DNA of 64,000 nt, taken from VRUE01 sp040879985 (GTDB taxonomy: Bacteria; Actinomycetota; Thermoleophilia; Solirubrobacterales; 70-9). The translations under genes and the position numbers were made by a program. Location: positions 1 through 64,000 of the forward strand of contig JBBDJH010000012.1 in NCBI GenBank assembly GCA_040879985.1, read 5' to 3'. Every line of letters starts with the position of its first letter. Positions within the stretch are counted from its first letter, which is position 1. Below are positions 17,900-28,389 of the stretch, one piece after another. A model generated the notes under the pieces. The model was not told the origin of the DNA. It worked only from the letters and a program-made list of their open reading frames with translations, and searched no databases.

Positions 17900-19549
17900 C
17901 TAGGCAGACTTCTGAGCCTCGCGCGCAGCCAGATCCTTCTTGAGGACCTTGCCGGTCGCGTTTCTGGGCAGCTCGTCGAGGAACTCGACCTCGCGCGGCG
18001 CCTTGTAACCGGCCAGGTGGGTCTTGACGTGCCCCTTCAGCTCCTCTTCGGAGACCTCGGCCTCCGCGGCGACGACCACAAACGCCTTCAGCCGCTGTCC
18101 GAACTCCCCGTCCTCGACCCCGATCACCGCCACCTCGACCACCGCCGCGTGGTCGGCGAGCAGGTCCTCGACCTCGCGCGGGAAGACGTTCTCGCCGCCG
18201 GAGACGATCATCTCGTCGTCGCGGCCGTCGATGAAGAGGTGCCCGTCGGCGTCGATGTGACCGACGTCGCCGCTGCTCAGCAGCCCCTCGATCGCCTCCT
18301 TGCTGCCACCGCCGGTGTACCCCTCGAAGGCCATCGCGTTGCCGACGAAGATCCTCCCCACCTCGCCCTGCGGCACCTCCTTGCCGCCCTCGTCGAAGAT
18401 CTTCACCACCGTGCCGTAGGGCGGCCGGCCGGCCGTTCCCGGCGCGGCGCGCAGGTCCTCGGGGGTGGCGACGGTGGCGTAGGCGACCTCGGTCGAGCCG
18501 TAGAGGTTGTAGATCGAGTCGCCGAAGCGGTCCATCCAGGCGATCGCCAGCTCGCCGGGGAGCGCCGAGCCCGAGAGCGCCGTGACCCGCAGCGAGGAGA
18601 GGTCGTAGGAGCGCAGCGTCTCCTCGGGCAGCTGCAGGATCCGCTGGATCATCACCGGCACCACCGCGAGCACCTCGGCGCGGTGCTCCTGCACGGCGCG
18701 CAGCGTCTCCTCGGGGTCGAAGCGGCGGCGCAGGACCAGGGTCGAGCCGGTCGGCAGCGCCATCACGAAGTGCGAGAAGCCCCAGGAGTGGAAGAGGGGC
18801 GCGGCGATCACCATCTTGTCGCCGGCGCGGTAGGGGATCTTGTCGATCAGCGCCGCCAGGGCGAGCAGGCCGTCGGGGCTGGAGCGCTGCGCCCCCTTCG
18901 GCGTACCGGTGGTGCCCGAGGTGAGGATGACGAAGCGCGGTTTGTCGGGCGGCGGCTTCAGGTTGGCGACGCCGTTGGCGGCGATCAGTGAGTCGAGCGT
19001 CGCGCCCTGCGGCTGCCCGTCGGTCCAGGCGACGATCCGCTCGACGGAGTCGTCGACGCCGTCGAGTAGCGCGGCGAACTCTTCGTCGTAGACGAGCGCC
19101 TTCGGCGCCTCGCGGCTCATCACCTCGACCAGCTGCGGCCCGGCGAACATCGTGTTCAGGTAGAGCGCGCTGGCGCCGAGCTTGGCCGAGGCGAGCGTCG
19201 CCTCGACGAAGCCGCGGTGATTGCGGCACATGATCCCGATGCCGTCGCCGGGGCCGATCCCCATCCCGCGGAAGGCGTGGGCGAGCGCGTTGCTGCGGCG
19301 CTGCAGCTCTGCGAACGTGAGCGAGCCGCGTTCGTCGATCAGCGCCGGCTCGTCCGGGTGCTTGATCGCCGCGGTGGCGATCCCGGTCGCCGGCGAGGCC
19401 CCCCAGCGGAGGAAGGTGGCGCCGATCCTCAGCGCCTTGTCGGGGCGGGTGCCGCCGATGATCCCCGCCTCCTTCAGCACCCGCAGCTCGAACGCTTTGT
19501 CGGCGATCGAGCGGCGCACGCCCGCGACTATCGAGTTGAGCTTGGCCAT
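17900..19549 (-). CDS. AMP-forming fatty acyl-CoA synthetase
   Basis: 549 residues of the ANL superfamily: activates a carboxylic acid with ATP, then forms the CoA thioester. Core motifs are intact: P-loop TSGTTGTPKG (about 208-217), A5 YGSTE, A7 SGDVGHIDADGHLFIDGRDD and the A10 lysine in PRNATGKVLKKDL near the end. The N-terminal ~50 residues resemble long-chain actinobacterial FadD-type enzymes. The substrate cannot be told, though a medium- or long-chain fatty acid is likely. It ends 13 bases from ispF and is not obviously linked to it in function. Confidence 0.88.
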   Translation of the reverse strand: MAKLNSIVAGVRRSIADKAFELRVLKEAGIIGGTRPDKALRIGATFLRWGASPATGIATAAIKHPDEPALIDERGSLTFAELQRRSNALAHAFRGMGIGPGDGIGIMCRNHRGFVEATLASAKLGASALYLNTMFAGPQLVEVMSREAPKALVYDEEFAALLDGVDDSVERIVAWTDGQPQGATLDSLIAANGVANLKPPPDKPRFVILTSGTTGTPKGAQRSSPDGLLALAALIDKIPYRAGDKMVIAAPLFHSWGFSHFVMALPTGSTLVLRRRFDPEETLRAVQEHRAEVLAVVPVMIQRILQLPEETLRSYDLSSLRVTALSGSALPGELAIAWMDRFGDSIYNLYGSTEVAYATVATPEDLRAAPGTAGRPPYGTVVKIFDEGGKEVPQGEVGRIFVGNAMAFEGYTGGGSKEAIEGLLSSGDVGHIDADGHLFIDGRDDEMIVSGGENVFPREVEDLLADHAAVVEVAVIGVEDGEFGQRLKAFVVVAAEAEVSEEELKGHVKTHLAGYKAPREVEFLDELPRNATGKVLKKDLAAREAQKSA

Positions 19550-19561
19550 CGAGCGCGAAGC

Positions 19562-20017
19562 CTATTCACTCTCGACCGAGGCCACAGCGAAGCAGGCGAT
19601 TCCCTCGCCGCGGCCGATCCAGCCCATCCCCTCGTTGCTGGTCGCCTTGACGCTGACCCGGGCCGAGACGGCGTCGGCGAGCAGGTGCTCGATCTGCTCG
19701 CGGTAGGCCCCCAGGCGCGGCTCCTCGCAGACGACGGTCACGTCGACGTTGACGATCGTGCCGCCGATCGTGCCGACCGCGGTGCGCAGCAGGTCGATCG
19801 AGTCGGCGCCGGCCCAGCGCTCCTCGTCGTCGGGGAAGAGCGTGCCGATGTCGCCTTCGCCGGCGGCGCCGAGCAGGGCGTCGATCACCGCGTGGGTGAC
19901 CACGTCGGCGTCGGAGTGGCCGCTGAGCCCGCGCGGGTGATCGATCTCGACCCCGCCGAGGATCAGCGGCCTGCCCGCGGCGAAGCGGTGGCTGTCGTAG
20001 CCGATGCCGACGCTCAT
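19562..20017 (-). CDS. ispF: 2-C-methyl-D-erythritol 2,4-cyclodiphosphate synthase
   Basis: 151 residues; cyclises CDP-methylerythritol 2-phosphate in the MEP isoprenoid pathway. Metal ligands are in GYDSHRF (Asp8, His10) and SGHSDADVVTHA (His42), and the conserved tail SVKATSNEGMGWIGRGEGIA is present. Length is standard. In many bacteria ispD and ispF are adjacent or fused. Here ispD lies 1.9 kb away, beyond the PHP phosphatase and a divergent DUF389 gene. Confidence 0.95.
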   Translation of the reverse strand: MSVGIGYDSHRFAAGRPLILGGVEIDHPRGLSGHSDADVVTHAVIDALLGAAGEGDIGTLFPDDEERWAGADSIDLLRTAVGTIGGTIVNVDVTVVCEEPRLGAYREQIEHLLADAVSARVSVKATSNEGMGWIGRGEGIACFAVASVESE

Positions 20018-20021
20018 CCGG

Positions 20022-20867
20022 TCACCGATTCTCGCCTACCCAAGCCGGCAGCGCCTCCAACCTGCGCGCGCGCCGCTCGAAGACGGCGATCTCGCCGACG
20101 CCGATCCCGTCGAGGAACTCGAGCGCGCGCTCGTAGGCGAAGCCGACCTGCTCGGGCAGGTGGGCGTCGGAGGAGAGGGCGAAGGGGACGCCGGCCTCGA
20201 CGCACATCGCGGCGAAGGCGGGTGAGGGATACAGCTCGGCGACGGGCTTGCGCAGCCCGGCAGTGGAGAGCTCGACCGCGGCCCCGCTTGCCGCGATCGC
20301 CTCCACGGCCGGCTCGTAGAAGTGGCGCGGGTCGCGCTCCGGCAGCGGCCGGGCACGGCCCCAGACCTTGACCAGGTCGGGGTGGGCGAGGATGTCGAAG
20401 AGGCCGCTGCGGGCGCACTGGGTGAGCGCCTCGAAGTAGCGCCGCCAGACCTCGTCGGCGTCCCCCCGCCCCTCCCAGACGTCCCAGCCCTCGTGGTCGA
20501 CAGCGGCCTCGCCGACGAAGTGGACCGAGCCGACCACGTAGTCGAACTCGCGCGCCGCGAGCAGGTTGGCGGTGCGGTCCTCGGCGCCGGGCACGAAGTC
20601 GCACTCGAGGCCGAGCTTGAGCCCGGCGCCGCGGACGAACTCGCAGTAAGCGTCGAGGTCGTCGCGCGCCTGTTCCCGCCAGAAGGGATGGCCCCACAGC
20701 TCGAGCGCCTGGCTGAAGCGGTAGATGTGCTCGGAGACGCCCAGCTCCTCGACCCCGGCACTCGTCGCCGCCTCGCGGTAGCGCTCGACGTTCTCCGCCG
20801 TGAAGTAGCGCTCGGGCGGCGTGTCCGGCTCGTCGGGCCGCAGGTGCAGGTGGTAGTCGGTCAGCAC
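20022..20867 (-). CDS. PHP-domain phosphatase (HisK-like histidinol-phosphatase family)
   Basis: 281 residues from a GTG at 20867; the frame is open much further but that part is antisense to DUF389. PHP metal-binding motifs are visible: TDYHLHLRP at the N-terminus, GVSEHIYRF, VVGSVHFVGEA, ILAHPDLVK and LSSDAHLPEQVG. Family members dephosphorylate histidinol phosphate or similar small phosphomonoesters. No his gene is nearby, so the substrate is uncertain. It starts 45 bases from the divergent DUF389 gene and is separated from ispF by four bases, suggesting co-transcription with ispF. Confidence 0.85.
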   Translation of the reverse strand: MLTDYHLHLRPDEPDTPPERYFTAENVERYREAATSAGVEELGVSEHIYRFSQALELWGHPFWREQARDDLDAYCEFVRGAGLKLGLECDFVPGAEDRTANLLAAREFDYVVGSVHFVGEAAVDHEGWDVWEGRGDADEVWRRYFEALTQCARSGLFDILAHPDLVKVWGRARPLPERDPRHFYEPAVEAIAASGAAVELSTAGLRKPVAELYPSPAFAAMCVEAGVPFALSSDAHLPEQVGFAYERALEFLDGIGVGEIAVFERRARRLEALPAWVGENR

Positions 20868-20912
20868 GGCACACAAGTTATTCCCGACGGGGCCTCCACG
20901 TAGGATCGGCGC

Positions 20913-21905
20913 ATGATCCACCTGCGGATCGTGACCCCGCCGGCGCGGTCCGAGAAAGTGATCGGGCTGCTCGAAGCGACCCCTTCGGCCTGCAACCTGA
21001 TCGTGCTCGAGGCCGCGGCCCGCCGGCCCAGCGGCGACGTGGTCCTCTGCGACGTCGCCCGCGAGGATGCCAGCGTCGTCATCGACGACCTCAAGGAGCT
21101 GGGGGTGCCGCGCGACGGCTCGATCGCGCTGGAGGAGATCGACTCGCAGATCTCCGACGCGGCCGACCGGGCGGAACGCGCCGCGCCCGGCATGCCCGGC
21201 GACGCCGTCATCTGGGAGGAGGTCGAGTCGCGCACCTCGGAGGCGACCGAGCTGAACGCCAACTTCCTCACCTTCATCGCCCTCGCCTGCCTGATCGCCT
21301 CGGTCGGGATCATGCTCGGCCAGCCGATCCTGATCGTCGGCGCGATGGTCGTCGGGCCCGAGTTCGGCCCGCTGGCCGGGCTCTGCGTGGCGCTGGTCGA
21401 GCGCCGCCGCGACGTCGGCCTGCGCTCGCTGACCGCGCTGGCGGTCGGCTTCCCGGTCGGCATCACCGCCGCCTTCGTCTTCGCCCTGCTCGCCAAGCAG
21501 ACCGGCCTGGTCGAGGCGAGCTTCGAACTCGGCGACCACCCGCTGACCTCCTTCATCTCCGAACCGAACACCTTCTCCTTCATCGTCGCCCTCTTCGCCG
21601 GCGTCGCCGGGGTGCTCTCGCTGACCTCGGCCAAGTCGGGAGCGCTGGTCGGCGTGCTGATCTCGGTGACGACGATCCCGGCCGCGGCGGCGATCGGCGT
21701 CGCGGCCGCCTTTGGCGACGGGGCCGACTGGGTCGGGGCGATGGCGCAGCTGGCGATCAACCTGAGCGCGATCCTGATCGCCGGGGTGGCGACGCTGCTG
21801 CTGCAGAACCGCGTCTACCAGCGGCGCCGCAGGCAGCACCGCGGCGAGGGCTCGCGCGTCGCCGCCGGCCTGCCGGCCGAGCACGGCAAGCGGATCAGGC
21901 TCTGA
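20913..21905 (+). CDS. DUF389 family membrane protein
   Basis: 330 residues. A cytosolic N-terminal ~110 residues is followed by about five or six hydrophobic segments, including NFLTFIALACLIASVGIMLG and the family-typical LIVGAMVVGPEFGPL, and then a basic Arg/Gln-rich C-terminus (NRVYQRRRRQHR). DUF389 proteins are widespread in actinobacteria and cyanobacteria with no settled function. Divergent from the PHP gene, with a short shared promoter region of about 45 bases, and convergent with ispD. Confidence 0.85.
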   Translation: MIHLRIVTPPARSEKVIGLLEATPSACNLIVLEAAARRPSGDVVLCDVAREDASVVIDDLKELGVPRDGSIALEEIDSQISDAADRAERAAPGMPGDAVIWEEVESRTSEATELNANFLTFIALACLIASVGIMLGQPILIVGAMVVGPEFGPLAGLCVALVERRRDVGLRSLTALAVGFPVGITAAFVFALLAKQTGLVEASFELGDHPLTSFISEPNTFSFIVALFAGVAGVLSLTSAKSGALVGVLISVTTIPAAAAIGVAAAFGDGADWVGAMAQLAINLSAILIAGVATLLLQNRVYQRRRRQHRGEGSRVAAGLPAEHGKRIRL

Positions 21906-21914
21906 GCGCCGGCG

Positions 21915-22640
21915 CTAGCCGTCGCGTTCGGCCAGCAGCAGTTCGGCGACCCGCAGGTCCAGCGGCGTCGTCACCTTGAGGTTCTCGGCCGGCGCGGGGT
22001 GGATCAGCACCCGGCCCCCCATCGCCTCGACCAGCATCGCCTCATCGGTCGCCGCCTCGACCTGAGCGGGATCGGCCTCGAGGGCGCGGCGGAGCGCCTC
22101 GACCCGGAAGACCTGCGGCGTCTGCGCCGCCCAGAGGCGCCCGCGATCGATCGTCGACTCCACACCGATCGCAGCTTTTTCCGGGTCATGGCCCGGATAA
22201 TCCTGCGATGAGCCGGGCGGGCGCCCGCCCGGCCCCGGGCGAACTTGCTTGATCGTGTCGGTAGCCGGCGCGGCGGCAATGGCGCCGTCGGCCTCGGGGT
22301 GGGCGACGAGAGCCGCGACCACCCCCTCGACCAGCTCGGGTGTGACCAGCGGCCGCGCCGCGTCGTGGATCGCGACCAGCTCGGTCCCCACCGCGTCGAG
22401 CGCGTTGGCCACCGAGCGGGCGCGGGTGGCGCCGCCCTCGACCACGCCGAGGTCGTCGCCACCCAGCTCGTGCACATGTCCGGGCGGGCAGGCGACGACG
22501 ATCGAGCCCACCGCCGGGGAGGAACGCATCGCGGCGATCGACCACTCGACCAGCGGCCGGCCGGCCAGCGCCACGAAGGCCTTCGGGCCGCCGGCTCCGA
22601 GCCTCTCCCCGGAGCCGGCGGCCGCGATGACCGCGGTGAC
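21915..22640 (-). CDS. ispD: 2-C-methyl-D-erythritol 4-phosphate cytidylyltransferase with in-frame insertion
   Basis: The MEP-pathway nucleotidyltransferase. The frame includes the CTP-binding loop AAAGSGERLGAGGPKAF, DAARPLVTPEL and RLWAAQTPQVFRVEALR. Oddity one: the loop lies upstream of the first ATG, GTG or TTG in this frame (a GTG at 22574), and no such codon follows carD's stop, so the true start is unclear. The frame as drawn begins at the first plausible residue. Oddity two: an extra Gly/Pro-rich segment of about 28 residues after TDTIKQV is encoded by a palindromic element shared with 51.8 kb. The enzyme otherwise looks complete. Confidence 0.85.
   Translation of the reverse strand, partial: VTAVIAAAGSGERLGAGGPKAFVALAGRPLVEWSIAAMRSSPAVGSIVVACPPGHVHELGGDDLGVVEGGATRARSVANALDAVGTELVAIHDAARPLVTPELVEGVVAALVAHPEADGAIAAAPATDTIKQVRPGPGGRPPGSSQDYPGHDPEKAAIGVESTIDRGRLWAAQTPQVFRVEALRRALEADPAQVEAATDEAMLVEAMGGRVLIHPAPAENLKVTTPLDLRVAELLLAERDG
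22165..22233. repeat. Palindromic element (subfamily B, copy 1) plus GC palindrome inside ispD
   Basis: 22165-22194 matches the reverse complement of 51801-51830 at 28 of 30 positions, with shared core ATCGCAGCTTTTTCCGGG. Locally, ATCGCAG and CTGCGAT flank an inner CCGGG/CCCGG hairpin up to 22209. Immediately after, 22212-22233 is a perfect 22-bp palindrome built on GCCGGGCGGGC. Both lie in the coding frame of ispD. Confidence 0.8.
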
Positions 22641-22656
22641 GGATGCTGCAGAGCTG

Positions 22657-23259
22657 CTAGGCGGCTGCGGTGGCGGCGAAGCGCTCCTCCAACAGCCCGT
22701 CCAGGTACTCCTCCGCGCCCTCCTCGTCTTTGTCGAGCGCGTACATGAACTCCGAGGCGAGGATCTTCTTCGCCCGCGTGTACATCTGCTTCTCGCCGGT
22801 GGAGAGACCCTTCTCCATCTCGCGCAGAGCCAGGTTGCGGACGACCTCGGCGAGCTCGAAGACGTCGCCGGTCTTGATCTTCTCGCGGTTGTACTTGAAG
22901 CGCCGGTTCCAGTTCTTCGGCATGTCCGAGACGTCGTCGGTGAGGACCGATGTGACCTTCTTGATTTCGACCTCGTCGATGACCCGCCGCAGTCCCGCCT
23001 TGCCGGCGTTTTCGCAGGGGACCATCACCGTGAGTTCGTTGTGAAGGATCTTGATCGTGAGGTATTCGCGCTCCTCACCCATCAGCTCCCGTGCCTCTTT
23101 CTTCATCACCAGGCCGGCGCCGTGATGCGGATAGACGACCTTGTCGCCCTCCTCGAAGTCGCAGATGTACTCGACTTCCTCGACGCTTACCTCGGTGGCC
23201 TCCTCTAGCTGGGGAATCGCTTGCTCCTTTCGATTTGCGACGGCCTGGATAGCCGTCAA
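22657..23259 (-). CDS. carD: CarD/CdnL-family RNA polymerase-binding regulator
   Basis: About 185-200 residues depending on start. The RNAP-interaction domain (CarD_CdnL_TRCF) begins FEEGDKVVYPHHGAGLVMKK. The helical DNA-binding C-terminal domain includes KNWNRRFKYNREKIKTGD and STGEKQMYTRAKKILASEF. CarD stabilises open promoter complexes, notably at rRNA promoters. The annotated start is a TTG overlapping the disA stop (TTGA). A strong AAAGGAG further in stands six bases before an ATT, so initiation there is possible and would shorten the protein by 13 residues. The N-terminus is longer than in mycobacterial CarD. Confidence 0.92.
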   Translation of the reverse strand: MTAIQAVANRKEQAIPQLEEATEVSVEEVEYICDFEEGDKVVYPHHGAGLVMKKEARELMGEEREYLTIKILHNELTVMVPCENAGKAGLRRVIDEVEIKKVTSVLTDDVSDMPKNWNRRFKYNREKIKTGDVFELAEVVRNLALREMEKGLSTGEKQMYTRAKKILASEFMYALDKDEEGAEEYLDGLLEERFAATAAA

Positions 23260-24368
23260 CTCTGTAAGTACCTGTCGACGAGATCGACCTCCTGGAGCCT
23301 CCGCAGTCCCTCGCGGATCTCCTTGGCCTGGGTCTGGCCGACGTCCTCGACGGCTTCGAGGTCGGCGTCGGACGCCGCCATGACCTCCTCCAGGCCGCCG
23401 AGGTCGCGGATGATCTTCTGGACGACAAGCTTGGGGATGCGCGGGATGCGGCCCATCACGCGGTAGCCGCGCGGCGCAACCGGGAAGTCGAGGGTGTTGA
23501 GCTTGCGGTCGTAGCCGAGCAGCTCGGCGAGGCGGCCGAAGTCGAGCACGTCCTCGTGCGGCAGCCGGGCCAGCGACTGTAGGACGGTGGCCAGGTTCCC
23601 CTCGGAGTCTTCGACGCTGTAGTCGCGGATCAAGGCCGACCTGTCGACGGCGACGCCGACCATCGTCTCCTCGAGCTGCATCTCGATCAGCCGGCCCTCG
23701 GTGCCGAGCTCGACGATGTAGCGCTCGACCTCGACCGCCATCCGGGTCGTCAGCTCAGCCCGCTGCAGGACGGTGAGCGAGTCGTAGAGGACGCCGCCGC
23801 CTTCGAACTCGAGCGCGGTGAGGCGGTTGGAGACCTGTTCGAGCCGCTCGCGGTACTTCTCCAGCGTCGCCAGCCCCTGGTTCGCCTTGGCCAGCACGGC
23901 GGGGATCTCCTGGAGGATGTACTTCGTCCCCTCGACGTAGAGCGAGACGACGTCGCGCCGCTGCGAGATCGCCACGACCAGGGCGTCGGTCTGTTTGGAG
24001 ACGCGCTCGGCGGTGCGGTGGCGGGTCCCCGTCTCCGAGGAGAGGATCGTCGGGTCCGGCATCAGCTGCACGTTGGCCCAGACGATCTTGGTCGCCTCGG
24101 CGTTGAGCACGATCGCCCCGTCCATCTTTGCCACCTGGTAGAGCATCGCCGGGGTGTAGTCGATGTCCAGCCGGATCCCGCCGGAGAGCATGTGCGAGAT
24201 GTCGCCTGGGTCGCCGACGACGATCAGCCCACCGGTGCTGGCATGGACTATGTTGTCGATGCCCTCGCGCAGGGAGCCGCCGGGAGCGACAACATCCAGG
24301 GCTCTGAGCAGCCGGGGATCCTGCCGTTCCGCTAGCTCGTGAAGCTCATCCCCGGGCGGCGAAGACAT
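23256..24368 (-). CDS. disA: DNA integrity scanning diadenylate cyclase
   Basis: 370 residues; makes cyclic di-AMP from two ATP and senses branched DNA. The DAC domain has the catalytic KMDGAIVL (DGA at 83-85) and GTRHRTAERVSKQ (about 114-126). The linker helix and C-terminal helix-hairpin-helix DNA-binding region (GGLEEVMAASDADLEAVEDV) follow. I chose the ATG at 24368 after AAGGGAG; a TTG 15 codons upstream is possible. The usual upstream radA is absent and an aldo/keto reductase is there instead. The stop overlaps the proposed carD start, so DisA and CarD are probably co-expressed. Confidence 0.94.
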   Translation of the reverse strand: MSSPPGDELHELAERQDPRLLRALDVVAPGGSLREGIDNIVHASTGGLIVVGDPGDISHMLSGGIRLDIDYTPAMLYQVAKMDGAIVLNAEATKIVWANVQLMPDPTILSSETGTRHRTAERVSKQTDALVVAISQRRDVVSLYVEGTKYILQEIPAVLAKANQGLATLEKYRERLEQVSNRLTALEFEGGGVLYDSLTVLQRAELTTRMAVEVERYIVELGTEGRLIEMQLEETMVGVAVDRSALIRDYSVEDSEGNLATVLQSLARLPHEDVLDFGRLAELLGYDRKLNTLDFPVAPRGYRVMGRIPRIPKLVVQKIIRDLGGLEEVMAASDADLEAVEDVGQTQAKEIREGLRRLQEVDLVDRYLQS

Positions 24369-24443
24369 CTCCCTTAGGATGGCAAATTCCGCTCTGGAAT
24401 GCGGTCTGGCCAATCCCTAGTGGATACGTCGGAGAAACGATTG

Positions 24444-25595
24444 TCAAGCGAATCGGTCACCTAAGGGCTCTTTGGGCCGTAATTGGGCAGGATCGATGCC
24501 CCAGCGCTCGCCGACGGCGGTGAGGCCGGCGTCGAGATCCCAGCGGTCGGGGCGCTCCTCGCCCTCGTGGCCCGGGTTGGCCCCCTTCAGCACCATGCTG
24601 CCGGCGTTGTCGCCGACGGCGCGGATCGCGGCGACATCGTCCTCGCCGAGCCGCTGCTCGGCGGGCAGCGCCGCCAGCTCGGCCCGCTTGCGCTCGATCG
24701 GCCACGCGCCCTCGCCCGCCTCCTGGATCAGCGTCGGCACGACGCACTCGACCGCCGGGTGGGCGAGGTTCCACTGGCAGGCGAGCTGGATCGACGTCAG
24801 CCCGGCCCGCTCGCCGAACGGCGCGATCCGCTCCAGCTTCTCCAGTCCCGCCTCGATCCAGCCCACCGGGCGGAAGGCGCGGTGGTCGCCCTCGGCCAGC
24901 TCCATCCCGGCGCTGAGGTCGCCCCAGAAAAGGCCGCCGTAGTCGACCACGCGGGTGATCACCCTCACGTCGTGGCGGGCGGCGGCGTCGAGGCAGAGCT
25001 CGCCCGGCCAGGGCTCGAACGGGTTGAGGATGATCATCGCCCAATCGATCCGCTCGCCGAAGCGCTCGATGCAGGCGATCAGGTCGAGGGTGAAGCCGTT
25101 GGCCGGGCCCGGGGCGACGCCGATCTGCCCGGTCAGGCCGGCCTCGCGCAGCGCCGCCATCCCGTCCCAGACCGCCTCGCTCGAGTAGCCGCTGCGGTCG
25201 GGGTTGTGCAGCAGCAGCAGGTCGAACGCGTCGGCCCCGAGCCGCTCGAGGCTGCGCTCGGCGGCCATCCGCAGGTAGTCGCCGAACTCCCCCGGCCCGC
25301 GCAGCCGCGCATCCGTGAACCGCGGAAACCCCCGCGGCCCATCCCGCTCCCCCTTATAGAAGTCATGCCCAACCGCCCCGACCAAGGAGTAATCGTCGCG
25401 CGGCACCCCCGCCAGGGCACGGCCCAGAACCAGATCGGCCTCCCCCTGCCCATACGTATCGGCAGTAAGAACGGTGTCGATCCCATCGCCCGGCCGCAGC
25501 AGGCCCTCCAGCCGCTGCTCCTCGATCTTCTCCCCGTAGCGAAGGAACCGCCCCCCGCTCCAGGTGCCTATAGCCGTGCGGCCGGGCTGGCGCAT
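24444..25595 (-). CDS. Aldo/keto reductase family oxidoreductase
   Basis: 383 residues with the TIM-barrel AKR pattern: TADTYGQGE holds Asp46 and Tyr48, the catalytic Lys is likely in GHDFYKG (about 77-83), and His is in LLLHNPDRSG (about 127). NADPH-binding residues should lie in the C-terminal third. The substrate is unknown. The chain is longer than typical AKRs because of a C-terminal ~60-residue extension (GANPGHEGEERPDRWDLD). A TTGACA overlapping its stop codon may drive disA downstream. Confidence 0.82.
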   Translation of the reverse strand: MRQPGRTAIGTWSGGRFLRYGEKIEEQRLEGLLRPGDGIDTVLTADTYGQGEADLVLGRALAGVPRDDYSLVGAVGHDFYKGERDGPRGFPRFTDARLRGPGEFGDYLRMAAERSLERLGADAFDLLLLHNPDRSGYSSEAVWDGMAALREAGLTGQIGVAPGPANGFTLDLIACIERFGERIDWAMIILNPFEPWPGELCLDAAARHDVRVITRVVDYGGLFWGDLSAGMELAEGDHRAFRPVGWIEAGLEKLERIAPFGERAGLTSIQLACQWNLAHPAVECVVPTLIQEAGEGAWPIERKRAELAALPAEQRLGEDDVAAIRAVGDNAGSMVLKGANPGHEGEERPDRWDLDAGLTAVGERWGIDPAQLRPKEPLGDRFA

Positions 25596-25608
25596 CGACG
25601 CGTGAAGC

Positions 25609-28212
<2,604 letters not shown>

Positions 28213-28226
28213 AGGCTTCCTCTCTC

Positions 28227-28241
28227 GACCTTCTGAAGGTC
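28227..28241. promoter_or_regulatory. Palindrome upstream of clpC, possible operator
   Basis: GACCTTCTGAAGGTC is a perfect dyad (7-bp arms around one base) 15 bases before the clpC start and runs into GGTCAAA, which resembles half of a CtsR box. The rest of the 177-base lysS-clpC gap holds several short GC hairpins, for example CCCCGTTTCGGGG near lysS's end, but no clear promoter. Confidence 0.35.
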
Positions 28242-28389
28242 AAACGCGATTTGCGGTCGGAAGTACCGGAGACGCCCTTTCAGTATCGGGAAGCGTCCAT
28301 GTGCCCTTTAAACGATACCGAGAGCGCCCACCCGGCCTTGGGACCCCGATTGCCGCTCGTAGCGGGTTTTCCGACCCCGTTTCGGGGCC

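Noticed and set aside
20868..21884. Long N-terminal extension of the PHP phosphatase frame
   Set aside because: Antisense to DUF389 and rich in Arg/Asp/Gly without similarity to PHP proteins; the GTG at 20867 starts directly before the PHP fold.
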